Assembly (NCBI GenBank): GCA_004014935.1
Contig: CP025322.1
Span: 2,480,001-2,544,000 of the forward strand
Direction of reading: 5' to 3'
Length of the DNA stretch: 64,000 nt
DNA from: Saccharomycopsis malanga
Lineage: Eukaryota; Ascomycota; Saccharomycetes; Ascoideales; Saccharomycopsidaceae
The position numbers and the translations under genes are program-made. The notes under the pieces were generated by a model. The model made no database searches. It saw only the letters and a list, made by a program, of their open reading frames with translations, and was not told where the DNA came from. Positions 49,886 through 60,652 of this stretch are shown here, piece by piece. Within the stretch, counting starts at the first letter, position 1. Each line of letters begins with the position of its first letter.

Positions 49886-52042
49886 TTACAATGGTTGACA
49901 CTGTTTTTTCAACCATGCATAAGTCAAAGGATCATCATGTAGTTGAGGTTTAAACTCATTGAGAATTGACAAATGGTACGAATTGATCAATTGGATTTGG
50001 TCTTTTGATAATAAAGCGGTGTCTATCAAAGATCTACAATACGGAACTCTAGTGAGGTTTACGAATTTGAAAAAGGGCTTGTCGCTGTTGTTTTGGGGGT
50101 CCACCTTGTCAATGTAGACTACGTTTTCTATTCTGATGCCGTATTCGTTGTCCTTGTAGTAGCCGGGTTCGTTAGAGATGACGTTGCCGGCCTGCAACGG
50201 GTGTTTTGCATAGGAGGGTCTGAAACCAATGCCGATGGGGCCCTCGTGGACGTTTAGAAAGGAGCCGACGCCATGAGACGTGCCGTGTTTGTAGTCGAGG
50301 CCCTGGGACCACAAGAACTGTCTTGCGATACAATCGATCATGTAGCCGTTGGTTCCCTCGGGGAAGCGAAGCGTTTCGAGGGCCAAGTTTCCTTTGAGCA
50401 CCAAGGTGTAGTTTGTGCGTTGCTCGGCGGTGGGCTTACCAAAATGCACGGTTCTGGTGACGTCGGTGGTGCCCTCGAGGAACTGGGCGCCCAGGTCGTT
50501 CAAGTACAATTTGCCCGGGTCGATGATGGCGGAATGTTGGACGGGCGGAGCATAATGGATGATGGCCGCGTTTTTCCCGGTTGCCGATATTGTTTCGAAC
50601 GACAAATCTACGAAATTCGGCTGCGCCTGCCGGAACTGCTTTTGTTTTTCCGCCGCTTCGTACTCGTTCAAAAGCTCTCCTTTCTCTACAAGCTGGTCTT
50701 CCAACCAGGCAAAGAACTTGACGCACGCCAAACCGTCTTTGGAGTGTGCGGTTTTGAAGTTGCTGAGCTCCGTGGGGTTCTTGACGGCCTTGAGCAGCTC
50801 TACGGGGCTGTCGATCAACTGGTGGTGGCCGTTTAGTGCTTGGACCATTGACCAGGTTGCTGATGTTGGGAGGAACACCTTTTGCGGCCTGGCCAGGGCC
50901 GAGATTTGCTTGAGATCGGTGTAGAACTCGGAATACGGTTTGATTTCGATCTGGTGGGCCCCGAGATACTGGGGAATGTCTTTGTTGGCCAGATCCAAGC
51001 GTGAGGCCATGTCACAGTATAAAATGCGGCGCCCGTTGGCCAAGACAAAGTAGCTGTAGAAGATAGGGTTGTATTCGATGTCGGAACCGCGCAAGTTCAA
51101 CAACCAGGCGATCTGGTCGAGCGAATTGAGCACAAAATACAGTGCTTGGTGCTTGGAGCCGAGAATCTTGCAAAGCTTGCTGATTTTCGCCTCTACGGAC
51201 TCCCCCACAAGCTGCTGGTCCAACCGGACAAGCTTGGAGAGCCTGCGGTGGGGCACGGGCTCGAAAACAGGCCAGATGGCGTCCACCAAGTCGCGCTGGA
51301 CCGGAACAATGTCTACGAGCGGGCTGTTCTTGTGCTCTGCAAGCTGCTGCGCGAGTTTCTGGCGGAAATCAACAAGGGCCTGGTACGTGATCAACCGGGG
51401 GTTGATTCCAATGGAAATGGACATGCCGCTGTCCATACTCATTTGAATGGCGCTGTCAATGGCCCATTCCTGCCACGACGGGACCCCTTTGACGCCCTGT
51501 TTCAACAACTTCCAGTTGAAATCAAGCTCGTCCTCTGCCTGGGCAAAATACCGCCCGTCGGTGCTCACCACACACTGGCCCTCGGGCACTGCATTCATAC
51601 ACAGCGGATCACACGTCACTATCGCGACCCCCGCAGACCCCGAAAACCCGGAAATAAAGCTCCGCTTCTGGTCCATTGGCGCCACATACTCCGACTGATG
51701 CTCGTCCTCCGAGGGAATCACATACACCGCCACCTTCTCCCGTTTCATCTCGGTCCGAAGCGCCTCCAACCGCTTGGACGTATTCATTTCCCGCGGATTG
51801 CTGCAATTCCCACTGCTGCCCACAAAACTCGTCCGCGAGTTGCTCCGCGACAACCCCCCGGCCCCGGAATGCTGCCGCAAACTCATCCGCTTCGCAATAA
51901 TGGACGACCGCCGGCCTTGCCGCGAAAGCAATCCCGGCGAACACGAGCAGTTTGAACAGTTTCTCGACGGTCTGGGCCGAGAATCCGGCCGCGAGCTGTT
52001 GAGCGAAAGCATAGACGCCCTATGTGCTAATCTTTGGCTCAT
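49886..52042 (-). CDS. FRA1: Xaa-Pro aminopeptidase P-type, Fra1-like
   Basis: 718 residues of the M24B family, cleaving N-terminal Xaa-Pro bonds with two metal ions in the cytosol. The metal ligands are all present: Asp516, Asp527, His590, Glu625 and Glu639, in YLNDLGAQFLEGTTDVTRT, HGTSHGVGSFLNVHEGP and SNEPGYYKDNEYGIRIENV. The two N-terminal creatinase-like domains begin near residue 88 (RLEALRTEMK, PSEDEHQSEYV, FISGFSGSAG). The Ser/Arg-rich N-terminal extension with a Cys cluster NCSNCSC resembles that of S. cerevisiae Fra1, which works with Fra2 and Grx3/4 in iron signalling. Most members have DSGAQY and DGTTD where this one has DLGAQF and EGTTD. Confidence 0.88.
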   Translation of the reverse strand: MSQRLAHRASMLSLNSSRPDSRPRPSRNCSNCSCSPGLLSRQGRRSSIIAKRMSLRQHSGAGGLSRSNSRTSFVGSSGNCSNPREMNTSKRLEALRTEMKREKVAVYVIPSEDEHQSEYVAPMDQKRSFISGFSGSAGVAIVTCDPLCMNAVPEGQCVVSTDGRYFAQAEDELDFNWKLLKQGVKGVPSWQEWAIDSAIQMSMDSGMSISIGINPRLITYQALVDFRQKLAQQLAEHKNSPLVDIVPVQRDLVDAIWPVFEPVPHRRLSKLVRLDQQLVGESVEAKISKLCKILGSKHQALYFVLNSLDQIAWLLNLRGSDIEYNPIFYSYFVLANGRRILYCDMASRLDLANKDIPQYLGAHQIEIKPYSEFYTDLKQISALARPQKVFLPTSATWSMVQALNGHHQLIDSPVELLKAVKNPTELSNFKTAHSKDGLACVKFFAWLEDQLVEKGELLNEYEAAEKQKQFRQAQPNFVDLSFETISATGKNAAIIHYAPPVQHSAIIDPGKLYLNDLGAQFLEGTTDVTRTVHFGKPTAEQRTNYTLVLKGNLALETLRFPEGTNGYMIDCIARQFLWSQGLDYKHGTSHGVGSFLNVHEGPIGIGFRPSYAKHPLQAGNVISNEPGYYKDNEYGIRIENVVYIDKVDPQNNSDKPFFKFVNLTRVPYCRSLIDTALLSKDQIQLINSYHLSILNEFKPQLHDDPLTYAWLKKQCQPL

Positions 52043-53237
52043 TATACGTACGATTTGTTGGGTTTTTGAATCTATGATAGCGCTAAAATGATATTTTTGA
52101 TTTTTTGGTCTTTTTTACCAAATCTAACTATAATTCGCCTTGCCTATAGTAGAGAAACAAAAATCCACAGAATTTGAATGTCTTTTATTGCTCGTTTTGC
52201 TTTATTAAGTTGCTCTTTTAATGATAAATGTTGGCTCATCGCCCAAAAATTATATACAATAAATATAATAATATATAGAAACAAATTTTCACCCATTGCC
52301 GCTGTCCGGGTAATCCACAATGGGCTGCAAAACTCAGCTGATTAAATAAACAGGGCTCACAATTTGTCAATTCCAGCTCATTGCACACTGAAATGCAGAG
52401 TCATGCAAGGAGAGGCACGAGGCAGCAACAATCTGCTGACCTGGGCATTAACCAACTGATACACACAGCGTTATGCATTCACTCATTCATTGGCGCACAC
52501 CATTTTTCTGGGTCAATCAACTTTCTAAAACTTTCCAAGACAACAAAAAAACAGCTCATCATTGTTTTATAAAAATATCGATGTATATATAATTTGAGAT
52601 AACCAAATGTGACACACCTGCACCCTTATTTTTGCTCATGCAGCTTACATTAACTCTTCTTCTGGAAGCGTTAAGGTTTACAGCTAGCATTGAAACTAGC
52701 TCTAATACGGTAACATGTGTGGTTTATAGTGCATTTTATGGTTTTCCTACCAAACGGCGGGTTTTTCATCATATGTTGTCAGTGTATTGCTTGTCAAAAT
52801 ATCTATAACTAAGGAAGGAGTACGGTTAGAAAATGACAGAAACGGAAGCTTCAAACAAGGGGGTGTGGCATGCATATGCATATGCATATGCATAGCATAT
52901 ATGCGCCATAGCGTAGAGTAGCATAGCGCATGCATGCATACATACATGCTTACTTTCTTCTTACTGACTTACTAGTATCCGTGCATGCATGGATGCAGTA
53001 TGCTAACTACCATGATAGTATACTACAGGGTAACACATGCACCCCCTTCCTGTTTCAGCTTGTTTCGTCTTGTTTTCCCTCCCTCTTTAGACAAAAACAA
53101 AAGGATATCTTTTATATCCATATTTTCAGTCTCCTTTAACCTTAACTATCTTTCTTATTTTTTTTTTTTTTTTAAAAGAAAAGCATCTAGCATACACTTT
53201 TGCATACATTTTTTGCATACATTTTGCATACATCAAG
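52043..53237. other. Divergent intergenic region between FRA1 and the next gene
   Basis: 1.2 kb with no gene. It has a TGCATATGCATATGCATATG palindromic repeat near 52870-52895, GCATGCATGCATACATAC near 52930, and just before the start a T run and four TTTTGCATACA-type repeats (53195-53235), possible elements for the downstream gene. Confidence 0.45.
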
Positions 53238-56200
53238 ATGGCGTCTCCTGCAAGGTCCTTGCAGGACAGCTCCAGTGTTGTGCTTGATTTCATTCTCCCC
53301 AATGATTCTGCTTCAATCGGCTCTTCGTTACATGCTGACGACTATGGGTTTGACAAGTTTAATTCATATCTTGACCATGCAATTATTAACGATCCAAACA
53401 GCTCTGGATTCGGCTACAACCACATACTTGGTGAGGAGCAGGACATGCTGTTACAGATGCAGCAGCAGCAGCAGCAGCAGCACCAGATGCGCGGCAATGC
53501 AACTGCAACTGCAACTGCAGCAACTGCAACTGCAACTGCAACTGCAACTGCAACTGCAACTGCAACTGCAACTGCAACTGCAACTGCAACTGCAACTGCA
53601 ACTGCAACTGCAACTGCAACTGCAACTGCAACTGCAACTGCAACTGCAACTGCAGCAACACCTTTGAAAAAAAAGCATACAATATTCCGGAAAAAAGCCC
53701 CAGAAATCGAGACAGATGTTGCCAAACAAAAGCTTAAAAAGTTTGGACAAAAGTTAATGATGATGCACAAGAAACCTGCAATGATGAACGATCCAGACTT
53801 TGATGGTGGCGCTGGACATGTCATGGAACATGTCGTGGGACATGCAGGGACGCATGCCCATGCGTCGCATACCGCAGAGCATACTGCAATGCAATACCAA
53901 AACCTAATGATAACAAGCAGCAGTTCGCAAGTAAGCAGCAGTGTAACAAATGACGACGAGGAGTATTTCAAACTTAATATTGCCAATGACACGTCCAATT
54001 ATGCAGCAATGAACATATCAGGAGTTGATCTCCCTTCCATAGTGAGTTCGCAGAACATTGTGACATCGCCCAAAGAAGCAGATGTTGTATCTTTTGCCAC
54101 CAGTACGCAGAACATTGACGACGAGGACACTGCACCTGCAATGTATCTGCAGCATGCACAGCCAAGCAAGAAAATCGTGTCACAGCTTGCCCCTCCAAAC
54201 TTGCGTGACATCATCATGCCTGTGTCGTCGTCATCTGCAAACTCCATGCTCACCCCTACAACTGCAGACTTTGTAGGGTCTGAAGTACATTCGCATTTGT
54301 CTCCATTGTCTCCATCTACCGTGAGACCGTCTCCTACAGAAAGTGCATATTCAGGGTTTTCATTTAAACCTTCCCCGGAATTGGACGTGAGTTCCGAAAC
54401 CGTATCCGGAACAGTATCGGATCCGGTTGAAGACACCGAGCCGGAAACCACCACCCCGGAAATCCCGACCCGTAATCCGACCCGGCCTGTTGCCGCACGG
54501 CATGTGAGTACGTCTACGGTTAACATTGACGACTCTCTGATGGCCGTTGACAACCAAGAAAAGACATTGGATATCGACGAGGATGATGACGCGTACCAAA
54601 AAATCAAAGAGGTGTTGGATAAAATTAAAGAAATAGATCAGAGAGAGACGCGTCACGTGCTTCCTTCACCGACGGTGAGTCGTCTGACGACTACGACAAC
54701 GACACGCGGACCGGTTTCGCGACGTTTCAAGGCGACATCTATCAACACTAAGCTAGATTTGTTTATCACCAATATTGCGTCGCAGGACGACCTCAATCGG
54801 ATTGTTGCCAAGAACGGAGAGGAGTTGGTAGAATTGGAGACGCCGCCACTTGATTTTGCAGAGGAAATAGTTGAAAACAGCGCCGAGCTCGCTAAAGAAG
54901 AGACGCTCTTGGAGCGCGGCATCGAGATGGAGAACCCATTCGTTGACAACCTCGTTAATATCAAGAGTAATCAAAGCACCTGTACAGTATTGGAGCGCCC
55001 TCATGACCACGGGGTGCAAGAAACCTCCGATGACCACAGGGTGAAAGAAACCCCACGTGACTATTTTGGCAACCTTTCCATTTCCGATCCGGATTTTTAT
55101 GATGACATTGTCAACGAGGCCACGAGTCGGATCAACAGTCTTGGAATTACGTTGGATGCTTCGGAAGACAAGTCTAAGACGAGTCTCCATACGGTTTTGT
55201 CGTCCTCGGAATCGAACGCGTCATCTCCTCAGTCGTCCATCATGTCGCCAAGCTCGAATGCGTCCATCAAGACGCCTATCACAGCAAAAAACTCGCCGGT
55301 TATCAAGTCGGTTGACCCATTATTTGACAATACTGCCCAGCAATTACAGCTCCAAGACATTGACAGCCTAGCCTACGGAAATTCCTACGGAAATTCTGAC
55401 AGCGCTAGCTCGTTGCAAGAACAGAAAGAAGTGTTGAAGCAACGGCGGCTACAAAAATTGAAAGAACAAGCACAATACCATGAAATGGCATCTCGAAACA
55501 TCAAAACAACATCAGTAAAACCAAACCCTAGCCACTTTTACTACACCGACAAGGAATCGGCCTCACGTGACCCGGGACGGCACCGGAGCCGGTACGTTAG
55601 CCGGGCGCGGAGCCGGAAGCCAGGGGTTCGATCAGGTGAAGATGGTGACAAACAGGGTTATCATCAGCTTGATAGTCAGATTGACGAGGAGACAGCGGAT
55701 TTGGTGTTGTTGAATAAAAACTTTTTTGTGACCAATGGTCGGCGGACAAACGACATTTACCATACAATGAAGACAGACAAGACCCGAACCAAGTCCGGAC
55801 GGACCGCTGCGGCACCGCCACCCATGTCAGCATATGAGAGATACATCAACTCGCAGAAGCGGCAGGGTAACAAGCGGGAGTCGGTGGCGAGCACGGTGGT
55901 GCGTAACCAAGTATATGGTGATATTCAGAAGCGAGATGATGTAACAACGAAGAGTATTATTGATATATATAACAAGTATCAGAAGCGCGACCCCAAGTTG
56001 TTTCGTAGTACGATGGTGACTGCCAAGGACATTTCGAATGTCCAGTTGGATGAGTCGTTGTTTCGCAGTTATGCCAGTAGTCGCGCGTCCTCAATGATGT
56101 CAACAATTTCTTCTAGCGTTGATGAGGACAGCAGCGAAAGTACTAATACCAATTCCACCATTGTTCAGCAATATGCGGCATCTAAAGTAAAGCTGTTGAC

Positions 56201-57062
56201 CAATCAGTCGGATCTTACGTTATTACGACAAAGCACTAGAGATTTGGTTGAGCGGACCAACAAGTATTATTCTGTAGCAAATTCGTTGGACTTGTCAAGA
56301 AATGATAATCTGTCAAGAAATGATAATTTGTCAAGAAATGATAATTTGTCAAGAAAGGATAATTTGTCAAAAAATGATAATTTGTCAAAAAATGATAAAT
56401 TTACATCAAAAAGCAGTAATTCTGGTCAATCTTCTAGAAATTACAATCCTTATTCAAAAAATGGTAATTCCCCTCCATTGAATAATTCCCCATTAAATAG
56501 CAATTCCTCACATTTTTCTAAAAATATCAATTCTCCATTAATAAGAGATTTCAATTCCTCCCCGAAAAATTTCAATTCCTCACCGAAAAATTTTAATTCC
56601 TCCCTGAAAAATTTTAATTCCCCCCTGATCAAAAATATCAACTCCCCACAATTTTCCCAACTGCCTAAAATCGCCTCCCCACAATTTTCCCACAAACTGC
56701 CTAGAATCACCTACACTAAAAATGGCTACTACACGTCTCCAAATATAGAAAGCTCCACTAGAACCAACTCGGCTGTTTTGTCAGCAATCACGTCCCCATT
56801 CCCAGTGGCTGGAGCTGCTTCCATCCCAATCCCTGTATACAATTCGCCTGAGTCTCCAGACTATGAAAACAATGACGAGTACAATATCCAGTTTGAAAAT
56901 GAAACCGTTGATACTGTCTCCATTGACGAGCAGGATACCAAAAGACACGACTCCAAGGCATTGAAAAGAAACACCATCATGAGAGTCGTTAGTCACGATG
57001 ACTTGCCGTCCAGTAATGTCAGAGACGTCTTCAACAAGTTTCATACTGTAGGATTGTACTGA
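53238..57062 (+). CDS. Large repeat-rich protein, function unknown
   Basis: 1274 residues, unbroken. Low complexity throughout: a Gln run (about 74-82), an Ala-Thr dipeptide tract (about 87-140) from a hexanucleotide repeat, acidic and Ser/Thr-rich stretches, tandem LSRNDN hexapeptides (about 1015-1055) and Asn/Ser/Lys repeats SPKNFNS (about 1090-1140). Better conserved-looking blocks are KKKHTIFRKKAPEIETDVAKQK (shown in part: KKHTIFRKKAPEIE), EVLKQRRLQKLKEQAQYH (about 735), AYERYINSQKRQ, IIDIYNKYQKRDPKLFRSTM (about 915) and the C-terminus SSNVRDVFNKFHTVGLY. There is no signal peptide or membrane segment. I recognise no family; a scaffold or regulatory role at the cell cortex is possible but only a guess. 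The start MASPARSLQDSSS follows a clean A/T-rich leader. Confidence 0.75.
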   Translation: MASPARSLQDSSSVVLDFILPNDSASIGSSLHADDYGFDKFNSYLDHAIINDPNSSGFGYNHILGEEQDMLLQMQQQQQQQHQMRGNATATATAATATATATATATATATATATATATATATATATATATATATATATAATPLKKKHTIFRKKAPEIETDVAKQKLKKFGQKLMMMHKKPAMMNDPDFDGGAGHVMEHVVGHAGTHAHASHTAEHTAMQYQNLMITSSSSQVSSSVTNDDEEYFKLNIANDTSNYAAMNISGVDLPSIVSSQNIVTSPKEADVVSFATSTQNIDDEDTAPAMYLQHAQPSKKIVSQLAPPNLRDIIMPVSSSSANSMLTPTTADFVGSEVHSHLSPLSPSTVRPSPTESAYSGFSFKPSPELDVSSETVSGTVSDPVEDTEPETTTPEIPTRNPTRPVAARHVSTSTVNIDDSLMAVDNQEKTLDIDEDDDAYQKIKEVLDKIKEIDQRETRHVLPSPTVSRLTTTTTTRGPVSRRFKATSINTKLDLFITNIASQDDLNRIVAKNGEELVELETPPLDFAEEIVENSAELAKEETLLERGIEMENPFVDNLVNIKSNQSTCTVLERPHDHGVQETSDDHRVKETPRDYFGNLSISDPDFYDDIVNEATSRINSLGITLDASEDKSKTSLHTVLSSSESNASSPQSSIMSPSSNASIKTPITAKNSPVIKSVDPLFDNTAQQLQLQDIDSLAYGNSYGNSDSASSLQEQKEVLKQRRLQKLKEQAQYHEMASRNIKTTSVKPNPSHFYYTDKESASRDPGRHRSRYVSRARSRKPGVRSGEDGDKQGYHQLDSQIDEETADLVLLNKNFFVTNGRRTNDIYHTMKTDKTRTKSGRTAAAPPPMSAYERYINSQKRQGNKRESVASTVVRNQVYGDIQKRDDVTTKSIIDIYNKYQKRDPKLFRSTMVTAKDISNVQLDESLFRSYASSRASSMMSTISSSVDEDSSESTNTNSTIVQQYAASKVKLLTNQSDLTLLRQSTRDLVERTNKYYSVANSLDLSRNDNLSRNDNLSRNDNLSRKDNLSKNDNLSKNDKFTSKSSNSGQSSRNYNPYSKNGNSPPLNNSPLNSNSSHFSKNINSPLIRDFNSSPKNFNSSPKNFNSSLKNFNSPLIKNINSPQFSQLPKIASPQFSHKLPRITYTKNGYYTSPNIESSTRTNSAVLSAITSPFPVAGAASIPIPVYNSPESPDYENNDEYNIQFENETVDTVSIDEQDTKRHDSKALKRNTIMRVVSHDDLPSSNVRDVFNKFHTVGLY
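53497..53659 (+). repeat. (GCAACT)n coding hexanucleotide array
   Basis: About 27 units of GCAACT with two GCA interruptions near the ends, in frame as Ala-Thr. It is preceded by a CAG run (53457-53482) coding for Gln. Confidence 0.97.
56295..56400 (+). repeat. 18-bp coding repeat, LSRNDN
   Basis: About six units of TTGTCAAGAAATGATAAT in frame, the last ones changed to LSKNDN. Confidence 0.92.
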
Positions 57063-57878
57063 ATGGCATGTTCACAAGTCATTTTCATAAGTCATGTTGA
57101 AGTGTTACAGTTTTTTTCACGAATTTTCTTGTTTTTTTTATTGTTTTTTATGAATTGCTTAGACATTTTAGACTACCCTTTATTTTATACGATTCGCTTC
57201 TCATATATTGCCTTATTAATATTCATTGTTTGTGTAAAGCTTTGATACTTGTTTATAGATGGTTGACCCTGGGAGTCTTGATAATAGCGCTTTTGGAATC
57301 AAGTAAGAGTTTTGATGATAGCGCTTTTCTTAACCATCAATTACATTCTAAACAATACGCTCTACTACTAGTTTGATTGTATAGCGGCTTTATGCTGGTT
57401 TTTATCAGCTACAAAGCTTTGAAGAATTGTCCATTCTTTATACAACGTCAATATTCCAATCAGTCTCAAGTAACCTCTACAATTGATAAAATACAACATT
57501 CATATTTGATTGCTTAAGCTATTCTATTAATCACCTTTTGACTATCCAATAGCGCTCTTAATCTGAGCTTTATCCACTTCAACTTGTAAATTATTGACTT
57601 GGTTAATTTTTCACAATTTCCCAGTATTTCCGCCTAAATTCCAACTAGCTTCTCCCTATTTCCTCATAATGTTCTCTAATTTTCACCCAATTTGGTCCAA
57701 TTTGGCCCAATTTCGGCCAACACATCCCAATTCCCCAACCAATTCCCCCGCAACTTACCCCATCCCCAATTTCCCCCCGATAACAAACCCGCTTACATAA
57801 GCACTCTTTTCATGGCGCTTAAACAAGACCACTCACGGTGGCAAACAACAATTAAACAACTCTACAAACCATCAAACC
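57063..57878. other. Intergenic upstream of VPS16
   Basis: 816 bp without a gene. GATAGCGCTTTT is repeated near 57279-57330. At 57655-57780 a C-rich, G-poor pyrimidine stretch (CAATTTGGCCCAATTTCGGC) precedes the VPS16 leader. Confidence 0.45.
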
Positions 57879-60652
57879 ATGATAGTATCAAACCCTAGTC
57901 TTAGTAAGTAATTTCCAAATCATCTCCATATCAACATATCATTAACAATCCAGCGTGGGAGCGTTTGAATAATGTATTTTACAGGCTCCGGACGTGCTAC
58001 AATCTTACGTGGGCGGATGACGTGAATTTTCAAGACTACAATGTGGCGCTAGCACCATACTCTACTGCCATTGCTTTGTATCCAAAGCCTCTAGAAAGCG
58101 CCCCAGACCAGCCTTTCTACAATGCGTTGCTGTTCAACCAATCGCACGTCAAAGAGTTCAGCATCTATTCTGGCGCTGGAGAAAAGCTCTATCAGATCAA
58201 ATGGGACGAGTCCAAGAACGGAAAAGTAGTTGGATTCGATTGGTCTCTGGAAGAGCATCTTATTGTGGTGCTGGACACTGGTATTTTCCGTAATTATTAC
58301 GATTTCGAGGACAATTTCCACGAGTCCAGCTTGGGCCACCGTGCGGAATCTGTGGGGATTGCAGACGTCCGGTTCTACCGGACCGGTTTTGTTGCGCGGT
58401 TGCTAGACAACACATTTTTACATGTTGGCGATTACATAAATCCGCATCCGCGTCTTTTTCCGCAACGGTTGCCAGAACAAGATGCCGCGGACCCAAGCAG
58501 CATCGATACGTGGGCGATTATTCCTCCTACACGCAGCATGTCTAAAAGCGCAGAAATACTAATCTCCCAAAACACCACATTCTACAGCTTAGACGACATG
58601 TCGCTACAAGACAAGGGCGTCACCCAAGGACCTTTCAAACACATTGCGGTCGCGCCCAGCGGCAACTTGGTAGCCTTGTACTCTGCACGGACACGCAAGG
58701 TATACATAACCACTGCAGACACATACCTGGTGGTGCAAGAGGTGCGTCTAGAGGGGGTTGCGGGCTCGATGGGGTGGTGTTCGGATGACGTGTTGGCCAT
58801 TGTGCTTGACGACGAGCTCAAGGTGGTGGGGCCTGGTGAGGGCTGTTTAAGTTTTTATTACAATGGGCAGGTAGATTTGTTTACCGAGACAGATGGTGTG
58901 TGGGTGTTGAGCGACGACAAGTTGGAGTTTCTTAGCCGAGTGCCGCCGGTGACGGTGGACGTGTTTAAGATAGGAACAACGGCGGCGGCATCGATATTAT
59001 TAGACAGTGTTGATTTGAAAGGGTCGTCAGACCCCACAGATGTGATCACAGCGCTTGAAAACATTGCCATCATCGAGGACGAGTTGGAGTCTGCGGTTGG
59101 CGCGTGTATTGAGGTGGCAACAGGTGAGTTTGACCAGTATTGGCAGAAAAAGCTTTTGCTAGCCGCCGCGTTTGCCAAGACCCACGTGAAGCATTATAAC
59201 AGCGAGCAATTGGTCGAGGTGACGCGGACATTGAGAGTGTTGAACCAATTGCGGTCGCACACCGTAGGCATGTTCTTTACGTATGACCAGTTTGCCCAAA
59301 CAGAAGTTACGCACGTGGTAAGTCTTCTATTGAAACGAAAGCAGCATGTTCTCAGCATCAAATTGAGTGGGTATTTGGGGCTTCCGCTAGATGCCGTGTA
59401 TATTGATTGGTGTGGCAGCAAGATCAAGCAATCAAGCGACATGGCCGACACAGACTTGTTCCAGCAGGTTCGTGGCAAGTTGACGCAAATCCGCAATGTC
59501 TCGTATGAGAGTGTAAGCCGTATTGCGTACCAAGAAGGGCGGTCCAGCTTGGCAATCATGTTGATCGATTGTGAGCCGATTGCCAGTAGAAAAATCCCTC
59601 TACTATTGGAAATGGACGAGGATGCGTTGGCAATCGCCCATGCTGAACACACAATGGACTCCAAGCTCATTGAATGGGTCATCTTGTTGTTGCAAAGCAA
59701 ATTGTCGCTCAGCGAGTTTCTCAAAACACTCAACAACAAACATACAGCGCTTCGTTGCTGGGAAAACTTGATGAAAGCATTGAACAACTGGTATTTCTTG
59801 AAAAATTACTATCTCAGCTTTGATCGCAAGCTCAGTCTTGCAAACTTGACGTTACTTTTAGCCTTGATTGGCAAATCAGAACAGGATCTTATTGAAACTC
59901 CAACATTGGCTGAAACAAAACTTATTTCTGTTGTTGTTCCTTGGAATGCCACACTGATAAATAATACCAACCAGAATACCAATCAGAACACCAATAGCGA
60001 TCTCACAGAACTAATGGCCAGTTTTGCCAATAAACGCCGTCTGCTCCTTGCTAGTATCCAATCCTACAGCGATATCAAGTCAAAAGACATTCTGGACGAC
60101 ATACGCTACTTGCAACAAGAGTTGCGGCTTGTCGAAACCCAGGAATCGTTGCAGAAATTGTATTCGAACGTCCGTTTCTACGGCCATTCAATCATAGGAA
60201 CATTACGGATCCTCATCTCCATAAACAATTATAACCACACCAGCGAAACTTCGGAAATCACCAAGAAAATCAACAGGTTTTTGAAAGATTTCAAAATATC
60301 AGACAAAAGGTACTATTTGTTGGCTATCGACCAGCTCAGCAGCACGAAAAGCTGGAATCTCTTGTACCGTTTTGCCACCAGCCGCAAGTCCCCCATTGGG
60401 TATGCTCCTTTTTATAAGGTTTGTCTACGTCACAACGCTTTGCGCGAGGCAAGTATGTATATTGACCTTGTTGACGGCAGAAAGACCAGCATGTACTTGA
60501 GAGTTGGTAATTATAAACGTGCTGGCGAAGAAGCATTCAAAAATAAAGACTTGGCCAAATTGAAGCAAATACTTGTACTATATAATCGTACAAGTCATCC
60601 AAACTCTGCAGTGGTTCAACTCATCGAGGAATATATCAGGAAACTCAGTTAG
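57879..60652 (+). CDS. VPS16: Vps16, HOPS/CORVET core subunit, with a 50-nt intron
   Basis: Best read as two exons, 57879-57903 and 57954-60652, giving 907 residues. Exon 1 encodes MIVSNPSL; the intron starts GTAAGT (57904) and ends CCAG (57953) with CATTAAC before it; the join gives SLTWERLNNVFYR, the usual Vps16 N-terminus. Without the intron the frame has no ATG at the right place. The first half is the Vps16_N beta-propeller (NNVFYRLRTCYNLTW, VVGFDWSLEEHLIVVLDTG); the second is the Vps16_C helical solenoid (SVSRIAYQEGRSSLAIMLID, LLALIGK). Vps16 binds Vps33 in HOPS and CORVET and is needed for fusion at endosomes and vacuole. Asn/Thr repeats at about residue 675 are low complexity. Confidence 0.9.
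57904..57953 (+). other. VPS16 intron, 50 nt
   Basis: 5' site GTAAGT, 3' site CAG, with CATTAAC as the likely branch point about 6-8 nt before CCAG. Removing it joins the codon ACG across the exons. Confidence 0.8.

Noticed and set aside
53386-53998. Antisense frames of Leu-Gln, Ala-Val or Cys-Ser repeats
   Set aside because: Shadows of the GCAACT repeat inside the real plus-strand gene.
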